Assembly: GCA_036186865.1 (NCBI GenBank)
Contig: AP025069.1
Location: 19,793,910-19,857,909, forward strand
DNA: 64,000 bases
Direction of reading: 5' to 3'
DNA from: Eustoma russellianum
Lineage: Eukaryota; Streptophyta; Magnoliopsida; Gentianales; Gentianaceae
The position numbers and the translations under genes are program-made. The notes under the pieces were generated by a model. That model was not told where the DNA came from and did no database searches. It saw only the letters and a list, made by a program, of their open reading frames with translations. Position 1 is the stretch's first letter. Each line of letters starts with the position of its first letter. Shown here piece after piece: positions 10,849 through 22,892 of this stretch.

Positions 10849-12746
10849 ATGGCAACCACTAGCTTCAAAGCCGAACAAGAAGGTATGTCGAGTCAAAGGC
10901 CTCCTCTTTTTGATGTCAGTCCTTTATCCAATGGAAGCTTAGAATCAAACTCTTTCTTATGGCTATTGATATTGATTTGTGGTCTATTATAGAAGACGGT
11001 CCATTCGTTCCATCTAAGTTATCTACTGTTGATGGAGTCACACTAGAAATGATAAAACCAAAACAAGAATACACTAGTGATGACAAAAAGAGATTAAGTA
11101 TGAATGCTAGAGTCATGCAATTACTTTTAAACGGGTTAAGCAAAAGTGAATCTAGTTACGTATCTAATTGCTCTAGTGCCCAAGAGATGTGGAGAATTCT
11201 TAAGATGAAACATGAAGGGACTAGTCAAATAAAGGAGTCTAAGATTAATATGCTTATGTCCACACTTGAGTCTTTCAAATTATTGCCAAATGAGTCTATT
11301 GTTGATATGGATTTACGATTGACTAACATCTATAATTCTCTTGAGCCTCTTGGCAAAGCTTTCTCTATGCAGGAAAAGGTCCAAAAGGTATTACAAAGTC
11401 TCCCATCCGAATGGGATCCTAAAGTCACAGCAATTGAGGAGAGTAAAGAAACAAAATTAAAAAATGGAGGAACTAATCGGATCGCTAAAGGTATACGAAA
11501 ACAAACTTACATTAAGAAAATCAAAATCAGCGTCAAAACAAGGTAAGACTATTGTTGTTATATCAAATGAATGCGTCTCTACTTCTTCCGATCACGTAGA
11601 TGATAGTGATTCCGAATCAGACAATGATGATCTAATACTATTGGCTAAAGGTTTGAGAAAATTTATGAGAAAGTCATTTAAAAAAAACCTAAGGCTACTT
11701 CGACTAAAAGAAATAAAAATAAAACTAATGACAAGGACGTAAAGTGTTATGAATGCGGAAAACTTGGACACTTGTCATATGACTGCCCTAACAAGGACAA
11801 ACAAACAAACAAACAAACAACTTGACAAGGATCGGACCAAAACTAGACTCGTCTCAGAACCTAAACAAAGGAGAAGAGCTCTCAAGGCCTCCACTTAGAG
11901 TGACACATCCGACTCTGAGACTGATACCGAAGAAGAGACAGCACAAGTATGCTTTTATGCAAAGCATCAAACTAGGTATCTTCTGATTCTGACTCTGATT
12001 CTGAACCTTCATATGATGATCTATTTAGTCAATATTTAGAATTGTATAAATTCACAAAGACTCTCGCAAAAGAAAAGAAACAATTAATTGAAGACAAGAA
12101 GTTGATAGAATCTTCTAACACGAACCTTGTTTCTCAATTAAACGATTCAAAAGAAGAGTCGTCTTGCATCATCAATGCATTGAAAATAGAGATCTCATCA
12201 TTAACGACACAAAATAATGAAATGAAATCTAAAATTTCAAATTCGAAATCAAGGAATACGGATTTAGAGAAAATGGTGAAACAATTTGATGCAGGAACAA
12301 GCATGCTAGATCGCATCATTTAATCATAAAAACATGATAGTGATAAAACCGGATTAGGATACATTGAGAAAAACGAGACATTAAATAAACCAACCAAATT
12401 CATCTCGTCTAAGAAAATAGAAACACCCAAAATATATATGGCGCCTAAGAAGACGCCTAGACCCCCTCTCCCTTCATCTCATCTTGCTTCTTCTTCATAT
12501 CATACAAGATATAATTATGTGCTGTATAGATATAAGAAGAAACCATTAATTCATACACGACATACATTCAATGCATCCAGATCACGCACTATACACACAA
12601 ACAGAAGAACATATCAAAAACGACAACCATACAATATGCATAAGGGAATACTCGGCCAAAGGCCAAATATATTCTCACCTCATGTCTACTATGTTGCTTC
12701 TTCATCTACATTCTCACCATTTGCTAGACCGAGAAAGATCACCCAA
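10849..12746 (+). pseudogene. gag: Gag of copia B, broken
   Basis: Start ATG at 10849 begins MATTSFKAEQEGMSSQRPP. The order follows the N and C copies: an N-terminal gag domain, a serine/aspartate-rich stretch, one CCHC knuckle (CYECGKLGHLSYDC, near 11750), then a lysine-rich coiled-coil region (about 12040-12300) and a basic tail ending in the ITQVWV motif. Breaks include a rearranged stretch near 10910, a frameshift near 11460, another near 11700 around an A run, a TAG near 11897 and a TAA near 12320. A CAAA-type microrepeat expansion sits near 11800-11820. Gag would normally form the capsid. Confidence 0.85.
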
Positions 12747-12842
12747 GTATGGGTACTGAAAGGCACTCTTACAAAGAGGTGAATAACTGACTCGTAAGGA
12801 CCCAAAATAAAAGGGTACCTAAATCGTTGTTATACATTACAG
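12747..12842 (+). other. Candidate 96-nt intron at the gag/pol junction of copia B
   Basis: Donor CCCAA|GTATGGGT and acceptor ACATTACAG|GGA. The interval contains the Gag stop TGA and a further in-frame TAA. A branch-like CTGAC lies about 50 nt before the acceptor. Protease follows immediately after the acceptor. Equivalent GT and AG sites are present in C and N, where the length is 96 and 97 nt. Splicing is inference. Confidence 0.45.
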
Positions 12843-15800
12843 GGAACCCATACATCTAAAGGCACATTAATCAAGTGGTTCCTTAATAGTGGTTACTCGA
12901 GGCACATTACGGGTGACCCAAGCTTGTTCTCAAAGTTGAAAAAGGTTACAAAAGGTGGATCGGTGACCTTTTGAGACAACAATGAAGGAAGAATCATTCG
13001 AAAAGGTACGATCGGAAGCCCAAGTACTCTTCAAATCTCCAACGTCTTCTTGGTAAGTAATCTATCTTATAATCTACTTAGTATCTCACAGTTTATTGAC
13101 AACGGTTTTGATGTGTGTTTCACTCATCCATATTGCAACATAATAAATAAAAACGGAGAAACAGTATTAAAAGGAAAAAGAGAAGGAAATATTTTTACAC
13201 TTTCCATGGATGACATGTTAGATGCTAAAGTTAAATGTTTTATGTCAAATGAACCTAATGTAAATTTGTGGCATAGGCGGTTAGGACACATTGACATCTC
13301 TATGCTTGAAAACTTCAACGAAAGAACCAAATACGAGGATTGCCTAAACTTGATTTAGACAACTTTCAGTTGTGTGAATCTTGTATTAAAGGCAAACAAA
13401 CACGCGAGTCACTTAAACTCAAAAATGAAATTAGCACGTCTAGAGTTTTAGAATTACTTCACATTGATTTGTTTGGTCCTAGTCATACTAAGAGTCTTGG
13501 TAGACGTCATTATGCATGTGTTATCGTTGATGATTTTTCCCGCTATACATGGACTTTATTTCTTGCAAATAACGATGATAGTGCCGTTGAGATTGTGAAA
13601 CTAATAAAACAACTTGAAATGAATATGGTTTGAATGTGAAAAATATTAGAAGCGATAGAGGCAGTGAATTTAAAAACAAGGACATGATTGCGTTTTGCAA
13701 AGAAAATGAATTAAACACGAGTTTTGTCCACCTAGAACACCACAATTAAATAGAGTAGTAGAAAGAAAAAACAAGACACTACAAGAAATCACTAGAATCA
13801 TGTTATGCGAAAATAAGTTGCCTAGATTTTTGTGGGCGGAAGCCGTAAATTGTGCATGCTATATAGTAATTCGTTTGTCAATTAGAAAGAAAATAAATTA
13901 AACTCCTTATGAGATAGTAAATGATCGCAGGCCTAAAATTGATTACTTTCGTGTGTTTAGTTGTAAATTCTTTGTTTTGAATACAAAAGACAATCTAGAT
14001 AAATTTGAACCTAAATCAATTGAATACATCTTTGTTGGATATTCTGTGAATTCTAAAGCATATAGATGTTATGACCCTATCACTAAACAAATTCTAGAAT
14101 CTATTCATGTGAAGTTTAATGAATTTGGCGAGTTTGAAAAAGATAAAGAATATGATGATGATTTTGAACTAAAGCCCGTGTTAGATGATGACGTACATAA
14201 TGAATCAAGTACACTAGAAATAAATGATCACTTAGAAATGCATGAAACTTAGAGAATATCAACCAAGATGGCATAGGGATCACTCACACGATATCATTAT
14301 AGACGATATTACTCAAGGTGTCCGACCACGTAGAAGAATAAATCTTGATGAAATAAATCAATTTCATGCTATGATATCCGAAATTGAGCCTAAGAACGTT
14401 TTTGATGCCTTGAATGAGTCTTCTTGGATTGATGCTATCCATGATGAATTAAATCGATTCATAAAAAATGATGTAAGGAATTTAGTGCCACGACCACAAG
14501 ATAAGACAATAATAGGCACAGAGTGGGTCTTTAGAAATAAAATGAATGAAGAAGGTAAAATTGTTAGAAACAAAGCGAGACTTGTAGCACAAGAATATAA
14601 TCAAGAAGAAGGAATAGACTACGACAAAACATTTGCACATGTAGCACGTTTAGAAGTCATACGACTATTACTTGCTATTGCTTGCATGAAAGGTTTTGAA
14701 CTCTATCAAATGGACGTAAAATGTGCATTTTTAAATGGCTTTATACAAGAAGAAGTATACGTGAAGCAACCACCCGATTTTGAAGACTTGAAATATCCTA
14801 ATCACATGTACAAATTAAAGAAGGCACGATATGGCTTAAAACAAGCACCTAGGGCCATGTATGATCGTTTTGCTACTTTCCTACTAGAAAATGGATTTAA
14901 AAGAGGCACCATAGATAGCACCTTATTCTTGAAACAAGATAAATCGGATTTCCTAATCATTCAAATTTATGTTGATGACATCATTTTTGGATCAACTCTC
15001 ATAAACTTGTTGAAGAATTTGAAATTTGTGTGAAATCCAAGTCTGAAATGTCTATGGTTAGTGAATTAAATTTCTTTCTTGGCTTGCAAATTAAACAAAC
15101 TAGTAAAGGTATTCACATAAGTCAAGTCAAATATGTAAATGACATGATAAAAANNNNNNNNNNGGTATTCACATAAGTCAAGTCAAATATGTAAATGACA
15201 TGATAAAAAAAGTTCAATTTTGAGAACTTGAAACCATCCCCCACCCCTATGAGTGTCACCACTAAACTAGATAAAGATGAAAATAGAAAAGACTTTGATA
15301 ATGCTTTATATAGGTCTATGATTGGTTCTTTGCTTTATCTTACCGCAAGTAGACCTGATATCATGTTTAGTGTATGCATGTGTGCACGTTTTCAAAGCCA
15401 ACCTAAAGTATCTCACTATAATGTTGTAAAAAGAATATTTTGATACATTAAGCACACCCCCACTTTAGGAATTTGGTATGATAAAAATTGTGAATTTGAC
15501 TTGCATGCTTATACCGATGCGGATTATGGTGGATGCAAAATAGATAGAAAAAGCACAAGCGACACTTGTCAATTTATAGGAAATTCATTAATTTCTTGGT
15601 TTTCAAAAAAGCAAGCGAGTGTGGTATTATCTACTATTGAAGCTGAATACATGGCTCTTTGTCTGTGTTGCACACAACTCTTATAGTTAAAACAGCAACT
15701 TTCTGATTTTGGTATCATGGTAAATCGCATTCCCATTTATTGTGATAGTATGAGTGCTATAAACTTGTCTAAGAACCCCGTACTACACTCTAAGGCAAAG

Positions 15801-15974
15801 CACATAGAAGTACAATATCACTTTCTTCGCGATCACGTGAATAATGGTGATATTTTTATAGAACATGTCCGCACCGAAGCACAAGTAGCCGATATATTCA
15901 CTAAGGCACTAAATCAAGCCACGTACGAAAATCTACGCTCCAAATTAGGCATGATTTCTGCTGATTTGATATAG
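12843..15974 (+). pseudogene. pol: Pol of copia B (protease, integrase, RT, RNase H), broken
   Basis: Starts with the protease block, in which the usual DSG has become NSG (FLNSGYSRHITGD). The integrase zinc motif and core follow (13260-13800), then RT with the preserved IYVDDIIFGS and RNase H with YTDADYGGC and IYCDSMSAINLSK. Frameshifts or stops occur near 12975, 13340, 13620, 13710, 14250, 15000, 15440 and 15685. The assembly gap at 15154-15163 lies between the RT and RNase H blocks. In the RT/RNase H part B differs from both A and C at sites the latter two share. Confidence 0.88.
15154..15163. other. 10-N assembly gap with duplicated flanks
   Basis: The 46 bases before the gap (15108-15153) are repeated exactly after it (15164-15209). 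The related elements have this stretch only once. This looks like two contig ends that overlap and were joined with a placeholder gap rather than merged. Confidence 0.9.
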
Positions 15975-16197
15975 CTTGATGTGCCTTTCCATCTTTACAT
16001 GCACTTTTGATTTTATTTCCAAAATAAAGGGGGAGAGAGAGTGCATGATTTAAGGAGGAGCGAGAGAGATTGACTGCAAAAATCAAAGGGGAGAGATTTC
16101 AAAATTCAAAATTTGAATTTGTGCACGATTGGAGGGGGAGAGGTTAAATTTAAATCATGAACTAAGGTTATTTTGTAAATCATCAAAAGGGGGAGAT
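15975..16197 (+). other. Copia B 3' untranslated region with purine-tract series
   Basis: Non-coding stretch between the pol stop and LTR2 with repeated AGGGGGAGAGA-like runs, ending in AAAAGGGGGAGAT directly before LTR2. Layout as in units A and C. Confidence 0.7.
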
Positions 16198-17561
16198 TGT
16201 TGAGAAAAAGAGTTTGAGTGATTCACAAATTACATGATTTAAATAACGCGTGCTTAAAAAATGCATGATACAATTTATTACTTGACACGTTTTTGCGACA
16301 AACTTGCCTTATATACTTTATGTATAATGTTGCCGTACTAACAAGTCATGAAGCTTTAAAGCTTACATCAAAGGGCAAACATTTTTTGTGTTTGAACTAT
16401 TTTCAGGTGTCGCCAGTAATGAACTAAACTAGTTCATTAAGTGAACTACTTAGTTAAATGAACTAAGTAGTTCATTAAATGGAGATATATTTGGAGAAGA
16501 GAGCCACACAAATGCAAGACAAGTCTCATAATTTCCAAAGTGCAAAAAGACTCTCTACTCTCTTCTTCTACTTTTATTTCCTCTCCTCCTCTCTCAAGCC
16601 TATTGTACTTATATTCAAAGATATTGAATAGGCTTTGTTCATACCACCATACACGCATCATTGTTGTAAAATGTTGATCAAGGTGTGATCAAACCTTCAT
16701 CCGTTTGGTGGTGGTGTTCGTGATCGTTGTGATTGCTTGTATCGTTTGTTTAAGGGTGGAGTTGGTGTGCAACTCCAGAACCCTTATGGTAAGGTGTTAA
16801 TCTTGTTTAGTGATAACCGAGGAAGGTGTCTTCAAAGACTAGAGTAGGTTGATTTAACTGAACCAGTATAAAATTCCTTGTGTTCTTTACTTTACTGCAC
16901 AGTACTTTCAGTTTCCAGCATTCTGCATCCATTTCGTCGCAATTGTAAAAATAGCAAACGAATTTCAAAAATCTTACAATTTTCAGAAACATAGCCACAC
17001 CTCTTAAGTTTCATTTGGCGCAAGTTTCAAGCCATTTGGACAAGTATAAGTCAATCAAATGTTAATAGTTCTGAGACTAGTGCAATCTGGTTTTCATATT
17101 TGCAAAGGTTGAGAACATCAACATATTTGACATAATTCCAAAGGCATTTTTCAAAACTGTCTCAAAACATTAAAATACATATCTTAAGGGGTTTGTCATT
17201 AAATTTTCAGACCATTTGGAGTTACGGATTAATCGGAATAAAATTTTCAAATCATACTACTATTTCTGGCAGATTTGCGAAATCGGACCACATACAATTT
17301 TTTAAAGGGTTAGAGGTTTAATTTTAATCTGAAATTTTTAGGGGATACGTAGGACATCTGAGAGTAAAATCTCTCCAAATTTCAGGATTTTTGAAGGTCT
17401 GTAACCTAGTCTTTCAAACGTTTCAAATCAAAATCTGAAAACAGAAATTGTTTTCAGAAGTTGGGTTTTAGGTAAAAATATTTTAAAAACCAAATTTTCT
17501 GCACCAACTATTCAACCCCCCCCCCCACCCCGCCTTTTAGTGGTCCCTTACAGGTCCTTCA
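16198..17561 (+). repeat. Copia LTR2 (1364 bp), internally deleted, shared by units B and C
   Basis: Same ends as LTR1 and LTR3 but about half as long. The sequence jumps from the equivalent of 8440 to that of 9747 in LTR1, at the shared hexamer GAGAAG. That removes about 1.3 kb, including the palindrome, the TATA candidate and the TGCTGAA hairpin. The right end ends CCTTCA before the primer site of C. Confidence 0.9.
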
Positions 17562-17617
17562 AGTGGTATCAAAGTGCAGGCACACTCACAAAAAGGAGAT
17601 CCAAAGATCTTAGTGAG

Positions 17618-19508
17618 ATGGCAACCACTAGCTTCAAAGCCGAGCAAGAAGGTATGTCGAGTCAATGGCCTCCTCTTTTTGATGGTGAGTCATTTATCCA
17701 ATGGAAACTTAGAATGAAACTCTTTTTTATGGCTAATGATATTGATTTGTAGTCTATTACAGAAGATGGTCCATTCGTTACATCTAAGTTATCTACTGTT
17801 GATGGAGTCACACTAGAAGTGATAAAACCAAAACAAGAATACACTAGTGATGACAAAAAGAGATTAAGTATGAATGCTAGAGCCATGCAATTACTTTTAA
17901 ACTGGTTAAGCAAAAGTGAATCTAGTTACGTATCTAATTGCTCTAGTGCCCAAGAGATGTGGAGAATTCTTGAGATGAAACATGAAGGGACTAGCCAAAT
18001 AAAGGAGTCTAAGATTAATATGCTTATGTCCACACTTGAGTCTTTCAAATTATTGCCAAATGAGTCTATTGTTGATATGGATTTACGATTGACTAACATC
18101 TATAATTCTCTTGAGTCTCTTGGCAAAGCTTTCTCTACGCAGGAAAAGGTCCAAAAGGTATTACGAAGTCTCCCATCCGAATGGGATCCTAATGTCAAAG
18201 CAATTGAGGAGAGTAAAGAAACGAAATCAATAAAAATGGAGGAACTAATCGGATCGCTAAAGGTATACGAAAACAAACTTACATTAAGGAAATCGGAATC
18301 AACATCAAAACAAGGTAAGACTATTGCTTTTATATCAAATGAATGTGTCTCTACTTCTTCCGATCACGTAGATGATAGTGATTCCGAATCAGACAATGAT
18401 GATCTAATACTATTTGCTAAAGGTTTGAGAAAATTTATGAGAAAGTCATCTAAAAACAAACCTAAGGCTACTTCGACTAAAAGAAATAAAAAAACTAATG
18501 ACAATGACGTAAAGTGCTGTGAATGCGGAAAAGTTGGACAATTGTCATATGAATGTCCTAACAAGGACAAACAAACAAACAAACACCTTAACAAGTATCG
18601 GACCAAAACTAGACTCGTCTCAGAACCTAAACAAAGGAGAAGAGCTCTCATGGCCTCCACTTGGAGTGACACATCCGACTCTGAGATTGATACCGAAGAA
18701 GAGACGACACAAGTATGCTTTTATCCAAAGCATCAAACTAGGTATCTTCTGATTCTGACTCTAATTCTGAACCTTCATATGATGATCTATTTAGTCAATA
18801 TTTAGAATTGCATAAATTCACAAAGACTCTTGCAAAAGAAAAGAAACAATTAATTGAAGACAAGAAGTTGTTAGAATCTTCTAACAGGAACCTTGTTTCT
18901 CAATTAAACGATTTAAAAGAAGAGTCGTCTTGCATCATCAATGCATTGAAATTAGAGATCTCATCATTAACGACACAAAATAATGAAATGAAATCCAAGA
19001 TATCAAATTTGAAATCAAGGAATACGGATTTAGAGAAAATGGTGAAACAATTTGACACGGGAACAAGCATGCTAGATTGCATAATTTCATCACAAAAACA
19101 TGATAGTGATAAAACTGGATTAGGATACATTGAGAAAAACAAGACATTAAATAAACCAACCAAATTCATCTCGTCTAAGAAAATAGAAACACCCAAGATA
19201 TATATGGCGCCTAAGAAGACGCCTAGACCCCCTCTCCCTTCATCTCATCATGCTTCTTCTTCATATCATAAAAAATATAATAATGTGCCGTATAGATATG
19301 AGAAGAAGCCATTAGTGCATACACGACATACATTCCATGCATCTAGATCACGCACTATGCACATAAACACAAGAACATATTAAAAACGACAAACATACAA
19401 TATGCATCGAATACTCGGCCAAAGCCAAATATATTCTCACCTCATGTTTACTATGTTGCTTCTTCATCTACGTTCTCACCATTTGCTAGACCGAAAACGA
19501 TCACCCAA
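17618..19508 (+). pseudogene. gag: Gag of copia C, broken
   Basis: Start ATG 17618 (MATTSFKAEQEGMSSQWPP). The long middle frame (17819-18805) carries the gag domain, the acidic-serine stretch and a CCHC knuckle (CCECGKVGQLSYEC, in which the usual GH is GQ, so the zinc histidine is lost). The coiled-coil and basic tail follow from 18808. Breaks: a TAG near 17750, a frameshift near 18730 and a TAA at 19381-19383. The C-terminal stretch to 19508 is recognisable by comparison with N. Confidence 0.85.
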
Positions 19509-19604
19509 GTATGGGTACTGAAAGGCACTCTTACAAAGAGGTGAATGACTAACTCATAAGGAAACAAAATTAAAGGGTACCTAAATCTTTGTTGTACATT
19601 GCAG
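19509..19604 (+). other. Candidate 96-nt intron at the gag/pol junction of copia C
   Basis: Donor CCCAA|GTATGGGT, acceptor ACATTGCAG|GGA, branch-like CTAAC about 55 nt upstream of the acceptor, and the Gag stop TGA inside. Splice sites match those of N and B although the rest of the coding sequence has decayed. Confidence 0.45.
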
Positions 19605-20512
19605 GGAACCCATACATCTAAAGGCACATCAATCAAGTGGTTGCTCGAGGCACATGACTGGTGACCTGAGCTTGTTCTCAAAGTTGAAAAAGGTTACAAA
19701 AGGTGGATCGGTTACCTTTTAAGACAACAATGAATGAAGAATCATTGGAAAAAGTACAATGGGAAGCCCAAGTACTCTTCAAATCTCTAACGTCTTCTTG
19801 GTAAGTAATCTATCCTATAATCTACTTAGCATCTCACAGTTTATTGACAACGGTTTTGATGTGTGTTTCACTCATCCATATTACAACATAATAAATGAAA
19901 TTGGAGAAACAATATTAAAAGGAAAAAGAGAAGGAAATATTTTTACACTTTCCATGGATGACATGTTAGATGCTAAAGTTAAATGTTTTATGTCAAATGA
20001 ACCTAACGTAAAGTTGTGACATAGGCAGTTAGGACACATTGGCATCTCTACACTTGAAAAAATTCAACGAAAGAACCAAATACGAGGATTGCCTACACTT
20101 GATTTAGACAACTTTCAGTTGTGTGAATCGTGTATTAAAGGCAAACAAACACGCGAGTCACTTAAACCCAAAAATAAAATTAGCACGACTGGAGTTTAAG
20201 AATTACTTCACATTGATTTGTTTGCTCCTAGTCATACTAAGAGTCTTGGTGGATGCCATTATGCATGTGTCATTTTTGATGATTTTTCTTGCTATACATG
20301 GACTTTATTTCTTGCAAATAAAGATGATAATGCCGTTGAGATTGCGAAACTAATAAAACAACTTGAAAATGAATATGATTTGAATGTGAAAAAGATTAGA
20401 AGTGATAAAGGCAGTGAATTTAAGAACAAGGACATGATTGCGTTTTGCGAAGAAAAAGGAATTAAACACGAGTTTTTGCCACCTAGAACAACACAATTAA
20501 ATAGAGTAGTAG
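19605..20512 (+). pseudogene. pol: Pol of copia C, N-terminal part (protease, integrase start)
   Basis: Covers protease, the pre-integrase zinc region and the integrase core up to the point where gypsy F inserted. The DSG-containing segment is damaged by a deletion near 19640. The frame 19759-20019 covers the LLSISQ block and is ended by a TGA at 20017-20019. Later frames cover the HIDLF and DDFS blocks and the SDKGSEF region. The reading resumes at 43639 with the block following the integrase glutamate region. Confidence 0.85.
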
Positions 20513-21414
20513 TGTAGCGCCCCGCACCCCGGCCTAGCCGGATACGTTGCGTCTGCCGTACTTCAATATGTAGAGTACCAGTCGTCAATCCATAACATAT
20601 CTTAGTCCAGAATAAAATATGTGGACTTCCATGCTTACACGTCATCAAGTAAGCAAAACCGAGGCAGAATAAAAACTTTTGAAAATAAAAGCATCTAATC
20701 ATCCATCATAAGTTTTACAGACATGTTCTTAAAATGCGGAAGTACGGAATCTATTGTTTCCAACACAAATTCATAAAAGATCATCAATCAGGACCATCTC
20801 GTCAAAAACCCTCAAATCATCCTTCAATCGCTCTTCTATGGATAAGGCACCCTAGGCTCGTCCTTGATCCACTCGACCCTATTTCCTGCGGGTTCTGGGA
20901 GAAAAAATAAGGGGTGAGTGACAACGTCACCAGCAAGTAAACTATAAATAATCGTGAATTAAATGGAAAGTACATACAAGAACCGAACCCCAAAAATCCG
21001 GTTTAGAAACATACTTGACCTTCTATCCAATACCCGTAAGTAATCAGCTCATTACTTATCAAAGATCATAACTTATCAAAGATCATAACTTATTAAAGAT
21101 CATAACTCAATGAAGATCATAACTTAGGAGCTACCAAGTCATACAACTTAGTCTAAGTAACATGTACCAAATATTCGATGAGTCATTAAATGCAACATGC
21201 ATGAGTATGTACATGTGATGCATCATGATAAAAAAATGAAGATAAGTTCTTTCATTCTTTCTTTCAAAACATCATCGTCAAGAAAACCAGAGAGTGTTCA
21301 GATCTATTCTATCCGGATCTGAGGCGGTCATATTCTTTCCTTCGAATCTATTATTTCTGGATCCGAAAACGGTCACATCATGAATCATAGTTACCAGGTC
21401 TATTCTCTCCAGGC
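20513..21414 (-). repeat. Gypsy F 3' LTR, terminal segment
   Basis: Matches 39565-40465 of the 5' LTR closely, apart from a cluster of substitutions in the first 80 bp. It contains four copies of a 17-bp ATCAAAGATCATAACTT-like repeat (21051-21130) and the start of the hairpin array in which copia N inserted. Confidence 0.9.
21410..21414. other. Target-site duplication of copia N (left copy)
   Basis: caggc directly before the TGTAGAAATAAG start of N; the identical right copy is at 32974-32978 after the CTACA end. A 5-bp duplication is usual for copia integration. Confidence 0.95.
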
Positions 21415-21879
21415 TGTAGAAATAAGAGGGTTTGAGTGATTTCAAAATAAGAAATTTGAATGCATATATATATATATATATAAACGTGCATAAATGTGTA
21501 CATGTGTGCATGATAACTTGCCATTACTTGCCTTATTTAGCTTATATATTATGTTGCCGTACTAACGAGCCATGAAGCATTAAAGCTTACATCATATGGC
21601 AAACATTTGTTGTGTTTATACTATTTTCAGGTGCCACCATTAATGAACTAAATTAGTTCATTAAGTGAAGTACTTAGTTTGATAAACTAAGTAGTTCATT
21701 AAAGGAAGATTCATTTGCAAAATGCTCAAAGGCAACAAGGCTAAAGAAGGAAAGTCTTTTCCTCCTCCCCATCTTAAATGAACACGCCATATATATATAA
21801 ATACACTATATATTTTCAGATTTTTTAAATAAAGGCACATACACATGTATTCCAACGTACTACCGACACGTTATATATC

Positions 21880-21903
21880 TTACGTACGTACGTTAACGTC
21901 ACA
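21880..21903 (+). promoter_or_regulatory. Candidate bZIP-type ACGT motif cluster in the copia N LTR
   Basis: A run of overlapping ACGT cores ends in AACGTCAC. About 150 bp downstream, ACGTGTC (22047-22053) matches the core of an ABA-response element and overlaps a second CACGT. ACGT cores are the usual targets of plant bZIP factors, so stress or hormone control of the LTR is a plausible inference, not something the sequence proves. The same motifs occur in the 3' LTR near 30390-30415 and 30555. Confidence 0.35.
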
Positions 21904-22865
21904 CCACTATACTTAAATCATATTTATGAGTATATTCAGGTCTTATATCATATGATATAAGATATGGTGATGACAAATTAAATACGACACGATAAAAGGT
22001 TCTAAACCGAAATTTGTCGTATCGGGCGAACATAGAAACTTCGCCAACGTGTCACGTACTTGCCATAAATAAATGGCCAGCCCATATACATCAAAATATG
22101 ATGATATTTTCGTGCCATACATGATATAATCAGCCAAAAATACTTTTCATGTTGGCACACACAAATTACTCCACATTAAGGCCAAAATGTGAAGATTCCA
22201 AGTTTAATTTTGTCACATGTTAATGGTACCACTTTAAACCAGCCAAGTGCTGAGATTTAAAGTATATATTATATATATTATGTATAACATAATATATATA
22301 ACATGTGCAAAAGTTGGAATTTAAATTAGAGAAAAATCGGGTAATCGATAAATATCAAAAATTCGGTTTTCTACGCACATAACATGGAACGTTTTTCTTT
22401 TACATCATGTGACACGTATGTAGACACTTTTTACATATGATATACATCTTAAAGTGTTCTAGAAAATTAAATTAAGGGCTGATTGGAATATTACATGTGT
22501 GTATTATTAAATGTGCACTATTTTACAAAGTTAACAAAAATAAATTTCAGCACATGTATATACATCTTCCAACGCACATACAGCTGAGATGGAGCACATG
22601 TGGAGCCTTGTTGGCATATTGATTGGTCAAGGATCAATCATACGTTGTTGGTGAATCAAAGAGAGAAGCTACAAAAGGTAAGAATTCAACATATATCTCT
22701 CTTATGTCACATGCTGAAAATTTCAGCATACTAACATTAAAGTGGCCGAATTTTATATGTTTAATGTGACATATTTTGTCATCTTTTATTAGGTGATAAA
22801 TTGGAAGAAGATATGGTAATGTTTTGAATGTAATTTAAATAAATAAAAGGGGATATTATACATAT

Positions 22866-22892
22866 CACATGCTGAAAATTTTTCAGCATGTG
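22866..22892. repeat. Hairpin with 12-bp arms (CACATGCTGAAA) in the copia N LTR
   Basis: CACATGCTGAAA and its exact reverse complement are separated by 3 nt. Weaker forms with the same arm core lie at 22711-22729 and 23042-23062, and in the 3' LTR at 31221-31239, 31376-31402 and 31552-31572. LTR1 has one at 9386-9409. Confidence 0.85.

Larger units (their letters stand above)
8139..17561 (+). mobile_element. Copia unit B (LTR1 - gag - pol - LTR2)
   Basis: Complete in order but degenerate: LTR1, primer site (10793-10808), gag, gag/pol junction, protease-integrase-RT-RNase H (the copia order), purine tracts, LTR2. Both LTRs are shared with the neighbouring units A and C, so B has no TSD. Many frameshifts and stops plus a large deletion in LTR2 make it an old copy. 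The sequence contains one assembly gap at 15154-15163. Confidence 0.88.
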
